A stretch of 64,000 nucleotides of DNA from assembly GCA_013398175.1 (NCBI GenBank), contig VZRZ01001925.1:2068013-2132012 (forward strand), read 5' to 3'. A program made the position numbers and the translations under genes. Below are positions 23,335 to 37,225 of this stretch, one piece after another; position 1 is the first letter of the stretch, and each line of letters starts with the position of its first letter. The notes under the pieces are model-generated. The model had not been told where the DNA came from. It ran no database searches and worked only from the letters and a program-made list of their open reading frames with translations. This DNA is from Climacteris rufus (Eukaryota; Chordata; Aves; Passeriformes; Climacteridae).

Positions 23335-26300
23335 ATACCTTTGTTTTAAGCTGGAAAATGCCTTTGTAGCCCACTTAGATAGGAGTGTTGTATTGTTTTT
23401 CCTGGTCCTTTATTTGTTCCTTATTCTTTTATGTTGTACTAAGCTGCCCAGCCTGTGTTGTGGGGAGGATCTGATCCTTGCTGTGACACTGCAGGTCACA
23501 TAGCAAAGCCTCCCAGTAAAGGAGTATAAGTGTCACAATAATGTGCTTCCAGGGCACAGAAAAGAAATCCAATAGAAAAGTGACACGATCAAAGATAAGC
23601 TGTGTTAAACAAAGATGTTTCCTGCATATCACACCCAAACATGGTGTATTTCATAACACAGCAGAGCACACTTCATCAGAATCCCAGGGAAGAAGCAGAC
23701 ATGCTAAAGGAATAACATTTTGGTGCCAGGGAAATTATGCATTTAATAGATCTCTGCTGTATTTCATAGAGATTTGCAGCTACGTTCAGCCTTGGCTAAA
23801 ATGTGATGGTAACAAGTTGTAGGAGCCAGTTCCTCCTTAGGGCTTCCTATTGCAACAACAGACCTGCAAACGATGTTATGGAAGTGGCAAGTGTCAGAAG
23901 GCAGCAGGATGTCATTGCAGTTGGGAGGTGCTTTTGATTAAGTGACCTGTTTAAATGCTGAGTTGTCCAGGAGAAAATCCAGTCAGGTTGGGTTTTTAGA
24001 TGCTGGAAGGGGAGAAAATTTGACTGTGCTCTACATGCCTAGTTGTATTGGATCCTGATCCTTATCCAGATCTACTCTGGCTGGAGCAGAACCTCAGGGA
24101 GAGAGTTCTTTTTCCTGCATGAAGCTTTCCCTCACCCAGGCAGCTGCTGATGGGATGCATCCCTTGCTGAGAGGCAGGATGGTTGGAACTTCTTTTAACC
24201 TGTCTCCTACTGGCATTTCTTGTCCAAGAGAAATCTCAGCTCAAGGTTTTGAATGGAAACCTTTCCGAATGTTGCCAGATTGTAGTTAAAAAGACTTGAA
24301 CATGGTGTTTTGCTTTCACGTATGGCATGGCAGAGAGTGACAACTGCTTGCAACCTTTTTTATGGGCACTTCCTTTCTGCAGCATTCAAAAGAATAAAGA
24401 GCTGATACTCTGTCACTTTTTTGTTTACTTTGGAAGGGGTATTTCTCTAGGAGAATTAGGATTGTCTCTGAAGAGACCAAGCTGTCACTAAAAGACTTGT
24501 GCATTCTCACAGTATGAGGAGAAAAGCCAATTTTAAAAAAAATATGCCTCCCTTCTCTGCCTCCCCACATGTACCTGTCCCCCCTCCAAAAGGGGACTGA
24601 AAGGAAAGAGGATGATGAGTTGGGACAGTGAATGGTTCTCTTGGCTGGTGCCAACAGCAGAAGGACTGAACCTGGTCTCCAGGGACCATCTACATTGTGG
24701 TAGAAAATCCTAATGGAATTGTTTTAATTTACATTTCAAGGTCAATAGGTTGTTTTTCTCTTCCACATCCTGTTTTTTGAGTAATAACTTTTCTGTCTTC
24801 TGATCATGGAAGGAGGAACTGGTTGAATGAAACTACTTCATAATGTATGAGAGTGGGAGAAATCCCTGTGCCAGGGATGGCTGGGGCAGGTGCTCCGTGT
24901 GGAGGGGAACACTGGGCAGGGTGGGACGTGAATGCTGTTCATACCCACGGAGTGAAGAGTGGGAGTTTCCACCCTCAGCAGTTACCACTGGTGCTGCACG
25001 ACCTACACTGCATCTGCGGGCTTGTGGGGGAGGCTAAAATAGATTCTTGGCATCCAGTCTTGGATCTTGGATCCTCTTTGCTTAATAGATTGCTCTGTCT
25101 CCCTAGTGATACTGCTGCAGCTGCAAGCCACAGAGGCATTTTGGCTGAAGTCCTCTTGGTTTAAAGGAGAGAATACTGGATAGATCTGTTCAGCAGCAGC
25201 ATGACTGACTGCTCTCTTTCCACTCTGGCCTGGGAGAGTCCCAATTCTGCTGACCTGAGGGACACATCTCTCGATGTCCCAGGCTGTAGAGATGAGAGAG
25301 AGAGTGTCTGCAAGAGTTTTCAGTTTATATAGAAAGATTTGAGGACTCAGCCCAAGAGGCCTTTTTGTGCCTTCTTGTACCTTTTGAAAATTGCTAAGTT
25401 TATTTTTGTGTATGTGAGTTGGCCTGTTTTTTTTTAATATATGGCAAAGGTGGCTAGAATCCTGCATAGACACTTTTTTATATTTCATATAAACCTAAAC
25501 AAATATATTAAATAAAGGTCCTTTCACCTGGAGCTTGATGGTTCAAATCCAATCGTGCTTGGGAACAGAAATGTTCAAGCAGTAAAAATAAAACATCTCC
25601 TGATTTATGAAAAGAAGTGTCAAGCTTTGACTTGTTCTGATTACTGGCATCACATTATTTGTGAACATTCAGACAACTGCCAGAAATTCACGAAACACGT
25701 TTGTGAATCCCAGAAGTTTCATAAACTTCAGCCTGACTGGTTATTTGCTTTCTGGTGAATAAGTGGGCTGGTTAAAGTGGTATAACAAGGCCAGGTAACT
25801 AAAGCTTAGGTTTCACAGTAATAATAGTGAGTGAAAAGGCTCTCGTTTCTGCTACACAGAAGAAAGTGGCAATTCTTCTCCAGTTTGCACCAGACAATTG
25901 CCATTTGCTCTGGGGAACTGTTGTTACTGGTTTCAGGAAGCCAAGGAAGAGGGGATTGAACTTGACTTTCAAATCTTACATTGTTTGCTGGGCCAGCTGT
26001 TGGGGGCAAAAAATATCAATTATTTGCTTCAAGATTGAATTGTTCTGTAGGAGAAACCACAGCAGTGCTAACACCAGGTAGTGCTTGTAGAGAACAGGAG
26101 GTGGTGAGGAGGGCTGTGGTTCAGAGAGCAGTGTAAGGCAGGACACAGCGCTGTTACCCCCACCATGAGCACATCAGCCACTCTGTATCAGGACCAGCGT
26201 TCAACCGACTTAAAAAGCATAGGGGTTTGGCAGATCTATATGGATTTCACACCAGCAGTAGAGATGCCACAATTAAAGCTTAAATCCAAGGCATAGCTGT

Positions 26301-27907
26301 GCTATGGCTCTCTCCCCAGTGGACCCTGCCATACACCTATTTGTTGAGCATTCAAAAGCAACCTGTGAATCCCAGGCTGTGGGAGTCTTGGCTCACAGCA
26401 ATTGCAATATGTGGCCTAAAGTATTGCAGAGCTACTCTGGGACTAATTGTACATGATATTTTGAACATTTTTTAAATGTTCTTTTCCTTTATGTGAGTCT
26501 TTGTATTCTCTCACTGCTTTCTCTCCATCTGCAGAAAGTAAAATTTAGAAAAGGTTATTATAGCTGCTTTGAGTACACAGTACCTGCATAGGCAAGTGAC
26601 AGGATAGGGAGAACCTGGCATGGTTTCCTTCTGCTACCACTCTGCATATGTGTGACTTTAAAATATTATTTGCAATTTCTGTTGGTATTATAAATAATAG
26701 ATCAGGTCCACAGTTTATTTGATGAAAGTTCCAGCAGATGTGGTGTAATTAACAGACTGTAATCATTAGGTTTTGGAGAGAGGGTGACATATCAATTTTT
26801 AACTGTTTTTCCGCTTAGAAACACATCCAAGTAGTGCTGCCTCCAGAGGGATATGCACATGGATGAGTGCACTTTGTGCATGCCATTTTATATACATTCT
26901 CACTTTGCTTTCCAACTATTAACATGTGTAAATCCTTTTGGCATGTGCAGATACGTGCAAGTGGGTTGTGCATCCATAGCATTTACTTGCATATGGAAGA
27001 AAGCATATGTGGAATGGTGTGCAGTGAGTTACACTTGCACTGAAGTCCTTTGGATGTTTGACCTCACAAAGTATCTCTTCAAATCTGCAACTCAGTGATT
27101 CAGTTCCTGTCGCCTTAAAAATAAAGGCAGGGTGACTTTGGGTGGAGGAATAATGATATTATTTGAGGAAATAAACATTTGAGGTGTATTGCTCAGTTGT
27201 CTTCCCTTTCATATAGCAACATGTAAACCACAGAGATGGAGAAACCAGTTTTGGTGGGCAAATGCCGGCGTAGCTGAGAGGTGCAGGTGTTGAGCTGATA
27301 TCCAAGTGAGCAGAACTCATTACTGCCAGGGAGATTATTGTTTCTACCCACACAAATCAGCCTGTGGCTGCAGCACAACATCACGAGCTCTTTGCTGTTG
27401 TAGGTGTAAGGTGCTCAGCAGACTTGTCCAACAAGTTGTATTTGGGTCTTGGGGTCTTAAAGCAGAAGGGAGACTGTGGTGCTGTGATGCCTGTTCCCCA
27501 CAGTAATGCAGGACATGGCCCAAAGGAGTGAATCTCACAGAAGTGAACCAGGACAGTAATTGTAATTAGCTTCTGGGAATATTAATGCATGCATTTGAGT
27601 TTTGAGGGTAGTTGAAACAAACAAAAAGGTTTTGTGGAGACCTGCTTTTCCTTTACATTTTGGGAGGGCTTCTAATGATTTTGTACAGTAGCTCCTAATT
27701 TCTGCCAATACATTCTATTCTCTCTGCATGGAAGCAAAGATGATGACAATACCTGAGACCATCTCCTTGAAATGCCAGTTAAAAACTAAGAAATTTTACT
27801 GCAGAAGCTGTGGCAAACTGTTGGGTTGTCCACCTCTAAACAGCTACCACTGATTATTGAAATGTTTGGATTTTTTAATAGGTAAATGAGATTACCCCTC
27901 ATTTTTG
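23335..27907. other. Unique non-coding DNA
   Basis: No gene is recognised. The longest open frame of the window, 161 codons on the minus strand at 25003-25488, resembles no protein family I know, and its composition does not look protein-like. The stretch 26850-27050 is rich in TGCA and GCAT words (see findings). Confidence 0.6.
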
Positions 27908-27933
27908 CCATGTGGGCAATTATGCCCACATGG
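27908..27933. repeat. Perfect 11-bp hairpin followed by T run
   Basis: The left arm CCATGTGGGCA (27908-27918) and right arm TGCCCACATGG (27923-27933) are exactly complementary around the four-base loop ATTA. A run of T follows directly. In a bacterium this would look like an intrinsic terminator. In this vertebrate sequence it is better described as a DNA dyad or a short chance hairpin. Confidence 0.88.
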
Positions 27934-30680
27934 ATTTTTTTTTTCCTCTTCTTGTGCAGAAATTGAATGTTTCATTCTGTGTCTTTTAGAGGCTCTAATT
28001 CAGGTTTCCTACTGTTATATCACTTCATTTAAGAACAGTGCAGGAGACAGGAATCTGAACTGACTGCCTGATGCTTAAGAAGGTGAATAATGACTTGGAG
28101 AAGACCTTGTGCGTATCTTTTGATCTTTGGGCTTCAGACATCCCTTCACCCATAATTAACTCATGTGTTGACTGATCACCTGAGTGATCAAGGGAGACTC
28201 AGTATGTCAGTGGAAACCAGGAAACTATTACTCTATGGCAAAACAGCAATCAAGCCAGCTCGTCTATGATACAAATCAGATACCTGCAAGAACAAGTCAC
28301 GTAATGGCAAGCTGTGCTGGAGATGGATGATATCCTAAATCATTATCTTCGATAGCATCCATTATGTTTACAGGGTAAGCCTATGCTATCTTCATGGCAA
28401 ACCCTGCATCCAGATAACAGCAACAACAAAAATTAAAATTACAGCATGAATTTCAGGAGGGGCAGTGCACTGTGCACGACTGGCCAATAAATCAAGGCCA
28501 TCCATGGATTAGATGGAGGGAAATGGGAATGGTTATCATTCTGTTGTACAAAATGCACAGCTTAGGCTGTATAGATCATTTAAAATATATATGAATTTGA
28601 AATCAGCCAAAAGATATGTCAGGCATTTTTCTTCTTAGAATTATGGTATGTTTTTAAAGCCTAAGTGCTTTTCAGTACAAATTCTAGGATGTTTTGCATC
28701 CAAATGAAACATCTATATATGTGTGAAGCCCTTGCACACACTGCCTGTAAAAGTGGAGGGAATCACTGGATTTATGGGTTCTTTTGCACATTCTGTCAAA
28801 GTCAGCTGTTCTGCCTAATGGAGCCCATGGAGCAGGAAAGGCTTTCATTACACAACTTTCCATGAGAGAGAGAGAGTGTTTGCTGTCTGACACATCTCAA
28901 TGTGTAAACAAAGCCTCAAAATAAGCCTGCATTAAAAGAATGAACCTCGACTGGGAAGGGATTAAGTTAATAACATTTTCTGTAATGTCTTTATCAGCAT
29001 TTCTGTGGCCAGTTTGTGACAATAAACAGGCAAAAAACAAGATTGTATTTGAGATGGAAGTAAATTTCAGGCTGATATGAGTGATGTACCTCATAACCAG
29101 TTATAATTAGAAGGGAGGCTTCTTACAGCACTGTTCCTCTATAAATCACAGCAGATATTACCCCAAATTGTACAACAACTATGATATATGCTATGAAATT
29201 TGAAACTCATGAAATAGGTTCTTTTGTTGCAATTTCATTCTCAGGAAAGCTCTCATTTGATGCAAGCTTATGCTTTCTTGACTGGTTTCTTAAAATGAGG
29301 TAACCAGCCTCAATTCCCTAGAAAACTGTATTAAAATTTCAATTTAGAAAAATCTTTTTTTTTTCTTTTATAATTTTATGAAAGCATTGCATATTTTGGT
29401 ACACAGAATCCTTACCTGGAAGAGTCTATCAAAAAAACTCAAGCAAAAGTTTTCTGTGACAGAAGCTTCTTATCAAGCAAAATTTTGCACTAAAGAAGTC
29501 AGAAATATGGGATGATAGCTGAATAGATGTGTATTTTCCCTTCTGACAGAGTCAGCCTTGACCTGGCCTGGTGCCCACCCACATTATTCCAGATGTGACC
29601 ATGGAAAATCCACACGAAAAGCAACCATAGGGAAGAAGATCTTGCTGGTACAATGCCTAAAAACAAAATAAAACCCAAGTAAGATTCCTTGAGTCTTTCT
29701 CTCGTGTTAAGGTCCAAGTCTCTTTCCTATGATATTTTGTTATATTTTTAATAGAAATTGGATGAGTTTATTTCAGAAGTGTGTTCTCTGAAAACCTACC
29801 AATATCCAGGACTGTTGGCATGTCAGGGCTGTAGCTGCCTCTCTTGATCCTAATTCAACGTTGCAATTGCAAATAAAAACATCATTATATCCTCCAGCTA
29901 CCTTAATTGAAAGGATTGATTCACAGGAGCAAAGCATAAGAACTTCTGTATGGGCCAAGTGCTTATGGACATCTTAACACCCTCATTTTGGAATGGCCTG
30001 GGTTTGTTCTTGTGTGGAAGAATGTCACACATTGGGGAGAAACCTTCACTTTTCTACTGTCTGACCACGTTTCTTGGGCTCCACTTGCAATAAGACAGGG
30101 AACCTATGTAGGACTCTCTAGGCAGCAGGAGGGTCCCTGGCTTGGTCTCCCAGATGTCACAGTTGCCTAGAGAAGCCACCTGTATATCAAAGTGTCAATG
30201 GAATTGGCTCTCATTGTGTGAGATTGGTAGCAAAACAGATTTCTATGAATCCAGGTGAATAATAATATGATTATGAATTAACTTTGTAGTCTGAAGCAGC
30301 TTAAATATTCTCATTTTCACAAACTGCTTTTCTTCTGATCATCTTCCCATCTTGACATGATCTTGTTATTCCTTATGTCAACCTCTTATCTCTAGTTCAG
30401 CTGTTGTTGTCTCTTGCCTAAACTTTTCTGATCTCAACTGATATTGGAGTTCATTGAGTAGGTCCTTCAGTTATAAAATAACATAAATGGAAAAGCATTT
30501 TTGAAATCCATGTTTGTATAAATATATAAATGAATCTAGGCAAACCTGACTGAGAGGAATATGGTCCTGATATAAATGGATCAAGTGGAAGAAGTCACAG
30601 TGATGTAGTGAGGCCTGTGCAGGCTGGGCTTACCTGTGTTGCAGCTACAGAGCTTAATCTCTGTCCCTGTGCTGCTTTCA
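27934..30680. other. Unique AT-rich non-coding DNA
   Basis: No gene or named repeat is recognised. There is a T run near 29355-29363. Open frames here are below 75 codons and unrecognised. Confidence 0.6.
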
Positions 30681-30897
30681 GATATTAGAAAGACATTGTT
30701 CCCTGTGAGGGTGGGGAGGCCCCAGCACAGGTTGCCCAGAGAAGCTACGGCTGCCCCATCCCTGGAAGCATCCCAGGCCAAGTTGGATGGGGCTTGAAGC
30801 AACCTGGGATAGTGGAAAGTGTCCCTGCCCATGGCAGGGGGTAGAATAAGATGATATTTACAGTGCCTGCCAACACAATCCATTCTGTGATGCTCTG
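30681..30897 (+). mobile_element. CR1 LINE fragment, 3' end
   Basis: This is a plus-strand CR1 tail. In order it shows GATATTAGAAAGACATTGTT, CCCTGTGAGGGTGGGGAGGC, CAGGTTGCCCAGAGAAGC, CCATCCCTGGAAGCATCCC, AGGCCAAGTTGGATGGGGCT, AAGTGTCCCTGCCCATGGCA and two terminal octamers (ATTCTGTG, ATGCTCTG) at 30882-30897. It is the same tail as the copy at 5.63 kb in the opposite orientation. It is 5'-truncated and non-coding. A 100-codon minus-strand open frame through it is a repeat shadow. Confidence 0.93.
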
Positions 30898-32386
30898 AAA
30901 TACCTTTTAAAATACCTGTTCAATAGATCAGTTGGCGTGAGAGATTTGAGAAGGACTTAGAAAACAGCCATGGTTCCCCTTCTCTCTGGGTAGGTTTTTT
31001 GAATTAATGTGTTTAGAGGAACTAAGGAAGAATAAAATCAAAGATTGTTGTTCCTCCTTTAATCTGCTCTTATTACAGGATATGAAATGCAAAGCATATT
31101 AAGTATGTCAAGGTCTTTTATTGTGACTGATCCTCAGAAAAGGTGCAAAACCCCCTTTTTCTTAAAGGAAATAGTGGGCGTTTAAGATGCTGCACTTCTC
31201 TTTCAGAATAGGAATCTGAAATATCAGAGGGCATTCCTTGCACTGGTGTTCTCTCAGCCCACGAGAACACAATCATTGCATAACAACTCATGGAGGTGAA
31301 CACCCAAGACCTTCAAGGTACTATAATGCTTTCAGGGATCTCAGCCCAAGAGATTAGCTCTTTAGAACTCAGATTCTTTTGTCTTCAGAGTCAACTAATC
31401 TACTTATGGTGCAGTATAACAAGCCAGTCGTGTCTGCTGAATGTACTCAACTTGGAGGAGTAAATCTGTAGGGCAAGAAATACTTTTATAAATCTTAGAC
31501 TAAAATCATTGTGGGGGGGTGGAAGGTTTACGCTATGATTGTCTGTAACAAGAGTGAGATGTCATTACTCAAGGGAACATATTCTGTCAGGCAGGGTTCA
31601 AACATGTGGGACACACTTAGCTGCTTTAAAAATAAATTGGCATGTTTAAAAAATTAAACAGAGCTCTTGTTTATTAGATGAAATTATCAATTGTTTTGTC
31701 TTCCAGAGGTAAACAAAGAGCTGAGGGAGTCTCAATCACTCGGTCTTATGACCTTATGGTCACTGTCCAAAATACCAGCAGTGACGTTCCACACTGGAGA
31801 ACTAAGAAGAAGAAAAGCAGATACTCAGCAGGGTTAGCCCAGTGTCTTTACAAGTAATCCCTTATTTTTACAAAACATTTCCATATGGGAAACTCTATCA
31901 CTGAGCAGATGCACTGAAAACAGTGTGGTCAGTGCTTTGTGTAGATGCTGATATTGGCTGTTGAATACCCAGAACAGTTGAGAGGCTTCAGCAGTGCTGC
32001 CCTGCACGTCTAAATGGAAAACTGATGCCTGGGGCTGCAAATTGATCTGTAACATTAAACTGTAACCACAGAAAGGGCACCACCATTAGGAAGGGAAGCA
32101 GAGAGCTGGTATTAGCTCATATGGTAAAGATGAGTAGCTAGACAGGGTCTGAAGAACTCTTGCAGATTTGAAACCCTTATCCTGAACTTTGTGGAAAATT
32201 GGTTCAAAACAAAACTTTGCAGCAGATACTTAATTATGTAATGGGTCTGAGGTGTAACCCTGAATCTAAATCCTTTTTTTCTCAGCAGAGTTGTGATCTG
32301 GCTCTCCACTGACCCTGCAGGACAGCCTGTCTACAGTTCACTAATCCTAGAAAGCAGACAGTCTTACTCTTAAGAAAAAGCCTCCA
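30898..32386. other. Unique non-coding DNA
   Basis: No gene or named repeat is recognised. Only short, unrecognised open frames are present, such as 31834-32055 minus. Confidence 0.6.
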
Positions 32387-32458
32387 TTTACCCTTCCCCT
32401 TTGTTTTTTCTTTCTCTCTCCCTCTTTCTCTTATCTTCTTTTCTTTCTTTCTTTTTTT
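32387..32458. repeat. Polypyrimidine tract (T/C-rich)
   Basis: About 70 bases are almost purely T and C, including CTCTCTCCCTCTTTCTC and TTCTTTCTTTCTTTTTTT. It is an imperfect pyrimidine tract with a short TTTC microsatellite at its 3' end. Such tracts can form triplex DNA or act as splicing tracts, but it has no exon-like sequence after it. Confidence 0.85.
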
Positions 32459-35400
32459 AAAGGGAAAATTTGTTGCAATAATACAAACCCATCATGCTCT
32501 CTCTGGTTACAGCTGAGTGACACTACATCAGCAGCAGAATATGTACAAATTAAACTGTAGCAACGTACCAAGGAGAGGCACAGCAATATCATAAAAATTA
32601 TCCACAGTACAATATGACTAATGTTGTGTGAAATGCATTCATTGGCCAAATGATGTCTAGGTGTATCTTAAGGAGTTATGCTGATGGAGATAATGGTTAT
32701 AAAACAGAGATAAAGGCAGGAAAGGCGAGTGAAAGACAAAAGGTTGCAGCAAGGGCAGGCTGGCTGCGGAAAGATGCTCAGGTGAGTTTGAACAGGAAAG
32801 CTGAGCTCCTCTGGAATATAGAAGGATGTGAGAAGAACTCAGTGACACCTTTCCTACTTGCATATCTGGTGTGGAGGTGTGCTCACTGTTAATTCCTGTG
32901 CTCTTTCTCACCTCTTTTTATGTGGACTTTTTGCAAACATTTATCTAGAAACACAAGATGCTATATGTGATAAATATTCTCTAGCTCTGTTGCTTATAGA
33001 AATGTCTTTGTTTTCTCTTTCTAGATACAAAACCCCCCAAAAATCCAAAGAGAAGGAACTGATTTTATTAGCGTGTGCAAAACCAAGAAATGAACTCCCA
33101 ACTTAGCCAGAGAGGGGATGGCTATAGTAAACACATCATTAAGGTGCACTTAGAAGTTGCCATCTCATTCCTTAATCTGAGAATCTTTATGAAATGAGTA
33201 AATGTTTTTTCTAAATAAGGAACTTGGGTATTGGTAACTCAGTGTGGTTTTCCTCTCTGTTGAACATAGATTTAGAAAAAAACCCCTGTCCAGTGACCCA
33301 CTGTGCCATCATGCTTATCCAGAGATATTTATCTATTACATGAATATTTTGTTTCTAAAGACCTTAGGGATTACCCTAGTAAGTATTTTTGTATATCTAA
33401 ATTGAATTTTCCAAACATCTCAGGTGAACTCCCAGCTCACCGAGTATCTGTTAAAAACCTAGTACTTTTAAAAGTCAGAGAAGTGCTTAGCAAATTGGAC
33501 TTACCTGAAATAAAACCAATCTGTGAGCAGTGTGTTGCTGGACTGCAGGGCCTGGTCTCAGCATCTCAAATTACTAGTAAAAATAGAGTATTTTCATGGT
33601 GTTCTTGATTATTTGGTACCTAGTTCGTTACAAAGAGAAAGCCTAGGCCCAAATCATACAACAGTTGTTGGTTCTCATGTGTGGGAGGCATGTTAGATCA
33701 TTTTTCTTTCTCATTTATTGATACACACAAGAGGGAGGTAGACCCAGCCAAAAATGCTGGGATCCAACTATTTTCAAAACTCTAAGATATTCAGAGTGGG
33801 GAGTTGATTTTGTCTCCTATGAAGATAGGGGGTCCCCATGGAGCATTTCAGTGGGAGACAAAGCTCTTCACAGACACAGGGTGTGCTGGACTGAGCATTT
33901 CTGTTCTGCTTCAAAGGCAGAGGAGGAGGGGGCAATGTGATAAAATCAGTGTTTTCAGCCCTAATCTGACTTAGAGCTGGGAGTCCTTTGTGAACCGTAT
34001 AAAGCTTTTTCTCCAGCTAGCCACCTCCACTCACTGCCCAGCACGTGCCAGGAATTCCCTAGCAAAGGAAGCTGCCAGAACTCAGGGAGTTGTGATAACT
34101 CTCTGCTATCACATCCACAGAGCCCCAGTCAGGGCTGCACTGCTCCAGGGCAGGCAGGGGCACAGTGTGGCCAGAGAGGAGCATCCTCAGCCCAGGCTCA
34201 GTTATTTTGCTCCCCTTCTTTGCTGCAGTTCCATGTTTTTACAGGGCTGTGGTGGCTTTATGCAGAAGAATTCCTGCATTCCCTGTTCCTTTGGGAAACA
34301 AATTTCAGCCATTTACTCCGGGGGCAGGAAAGCATGCTTCTGCTTTGCTCTGACAGGAGGGTGTGCAGTAACACAGCAAGCTCAACCTTGAGAAGGGGGA
34401 GAGGCACTCTGGGACCTGGGCTGGTTTATATCTCAGCTGATTCTCTTCTTTCTCTCTTCCATATCCCCTTAATAGCTTGACAGGAGAAATATAGGGAAGA
34501 TACAGCCATCTGATTAACAGTGCCGGGGGCTGGGGATGGATGACAAGGAAAGGGAGCACAGTGTGGCTACCAGCCAAGTTCCAGCAAGAAACAGAATATC
34601 TGGCTTCCTCTAATCTCTGGAGGAAAATTAAGTTACAAAAACCTTTAGTGGAAACTTTGCATACATTCAGTACCATTGCCATGCCTGACAGAAAAAAGCT
34701 GATATATTATTTAGTTTATAGTTATAGAATTAAAGGCGTAAGCTTTCCCACCAGGAATAAAGAAAAAAATCCTCTCAAAACCTAAAGACAAAACCCCGTA
34801 AAACCCCTTGAATGTTTTTTTGCTGTCAGAGTTCTTGAGAAATTCTCCTTTTTGTGTTAATGGATGGTTTTGTGAATTGTGTGAAGATGTCTGAACATCT
34901 TTATGATGCATTTTTGCTCTTACATAGAGAGCCCTTCTTGTTTTCCCAGCTGTTTGTGCCGCCTCCTGCAGGAGTAGCAAAGGTGAGGAGAAGGTGGAGG
35001 TGGGGATGAGGCTCCAAATTGTCTTGGGCAGCCACCAGTGCCCCAGGAAGGAGCTTAGGCTGCTCATGCTGCCACTGAGCCCAAGAGCCAAGGCCACCGT
35101 TTTGCTGTTCATCAGAAATGTGTGTGTTACACAGAGAGAGGAATTTCTCCCCCCTCCTCCACGTCTGTCATCAATGTGTTGATGAAAAATAGTGGAGTTT
35201 GATTTAAAAAAAAATCCTAGGTGTTAAGTGAGCAACAAGTTAGGACCTATGCGTATGAGAGAAAGTGCTGATTAAAATTAAATAGGCTATTTATTGATTG
35301 TTACATCTAAAGCAGTTGGAGTAACCATGATGAAAGTATTACTTACATGTTACTCAGTCTTATGAAGGGGGAAAAAAAAGGCTAGATTGGCTTGCTAGAT

Positions 35401-35858
35401 TTTTCTTCATTAAGTCTCATGGTACATTGATATATGTACAAAGTGAGGTTTTTTCATCTCAGAAACATGAACCAAGGGTCTGAACAGCCTTTGTGTGGCT
35501 CAGCACCATGCCTTCCCCTGGCTGTGCTCTTCTCTTGCTGGTTGTTCATGCTGGTGGGAACCTGGCTCTGTTTGCTCTGAGAGGAGAAAGCACAGATGCA
35601 TTTTGCAGCATTTACCTCCACCTGGTTGCAAGGAGCTTGCTCCCAACCTTCCTCATGTGATTCCTTCACCAACCTTGTCTGAACGGAACATTTTCCATGC
35701 AGGCAAATGTAAGAGCTGTGTTTACATGCCGTTTCCCTTCTGAGAGCTTTATTTCTCTTCAGCCTCAGGGACCTCAACACCAGCCAAAACTCAATATGGG
35801 GCTGAAATTGTACACTGGCCATCCCTGGCCCCGGGCGGCCCTGCCACAGCAGAGAGGG
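32459..35858. other. Unique non-coding DNA
   Basis: No gene is recognised. The part at about 33990-34690 is GC-richer, with overlapping open frames on both strands (133 codons plus at 33990-34391, 125 codons minus at 34305-34682). None resembles a known protein. The 122-codon minus frame at 35454-35822 is likewise unrecognised. Confidence 0.55.
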
Positions 35859-35896
35859 GTGTGTTTGTGTAAGTGTGCACGTGTGTGTGTGTGCAC
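35859..35896. repeat. GT/TG microsatellite (imperfect)
   Basis: An interrupted GT repeat contains GTGTGTTTGTGT, AAGTGTGCAC and GTGTGTGTGTGTGCAC. It lies just after a small GC-rich patch (CCCCGGGCGGCCC at 35830-35842). Confidence 0.85.
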
Positions 35897-37225
35897 AAAA
35901 ACAGATGTGTGCTGTCCAGAATAAATGAGGCTATTCAGAATGTCACAAAATGCACAATTTATGGCTGGTTTCAGCAATTAGTCAGACCAAAGAAGTGAGG
36001 TGGGTCAGTATTAAAACCTCACTGTTTTGTTTACTTTCAAAAAACAACAGGGAGTTCCAGCTGATGAGCAAAGATACTGAGAAAGGGTAATTAAAGAGAA
36101 ACAATCTTTGATGTTCATCTTATTACAGTTTCTACTCATTTTCTTGTGCTCCCCTGCTCCCCTTAGTTGGTGTTGAGAAACAGAGCTGCTGCTTTCTTTT
36201 GGGGAGAGCAGTGTGTGGGTGGCTGCATGGGCAGTTCTGCAGCAGGAATTCACCACTCGCTTCCTGCCAAGCTCTTGCACCTTGTTGTGAATTAAGATCC
36301 TTCCTACAGAAGTGCTGGCACCTAGCAGAAATTTTAGGTATCAGCCTGTAGGGCCATCAACCTGTGTAGCTATTTTTGTTGTGCTAGTGGGGAGAAAAAT
36401 ACCCCTGAAAAATATTGAGAGCTTCTAAGGTAGTCCACGAACCCAAGAGTAGCTTTACCTGTGTAAATTAAACCTTGAGTATTACCTGCCACCTACAGTT
36501 CACCACCTTTATGTTAGTATAAATATTCTGTTCTATTTGAATGAAGTATTTTGTCTTCCACACAGGTCTCAGTTCTTCTGCTTATAACACTTGGGTTTGT
36601 GCCACAGTCTTAAGATTAGGGTTTGCACATATATAGTTACAAACTTCTGAGCAACCCAGAGCTTCGTGCTCTATGGGAGGCTTTTAAGTTCAGGCTGTAC
36701 GTGTAGAAGGTAAACTTTACATGACTTTTTGTTTTTCCTGGTGCATGGGCAGCCTTTTCCGACTTGTGCATCGTGGGTGTGCTCGGTCGCAACCTGGTGA
36801 AGCTGGCTGTTTGCTCATGGATGATCTCTCCTGTGTGGGGATGAAAGCAAGAGACAGAAAGTGCAGTGGGATGGTTGGGAGTCATTTAATGAAAGCCTTT
36901 TAATGAAAGAAAAGGTATTTTAATACGTGGTTTGATTCACTGCTAATTTTTGGCAGTAGATGGGGCCCTTACTGTAATAAAACTCCATTGAGTTGGGAAG
37001 TCTCTTGGAGGTGGTGCCCAGATGCAGCACATTGGTGCTGACTCCTGGAACATCATCTCTGACCTAACTCAGGCTCTTTGTTGTTTTCATGCCCATGAAA
37101 AAAACACAACAAGATGGGAAAAGGGAATCGAAGTTCTTATACCTCTATGCCCCAACTTTTCACTGCACTGTGTCCTAATGCCTTTTTTACTGTCTTTCTT
37201 TCCAAAAAGCTGCAAACCTATGGGC
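35897..37225. other. Unique non-coding DNA
   Basis: No gene or repeat is recognised. Only short, unrelated open frames are present. Confidence 0.55.

Noticed and set aside
25003..25488. 161-codon open frame on the minus strand, the longest in the window
   Set aside because: The translation resembles no family I know and shows no domain motif. A frame of this length is not surprising in 64 kb read in six frames, and there is no promoter or splice context.
25536..25556. tRNA-like box B word (GGTTCAAATCC) at 25540-25550
   Set aside because: No box A or cloverleaf arms can be matched at the right distance upstream, so neither a tRNA gene nor a tRNA-derived SINE is supported.
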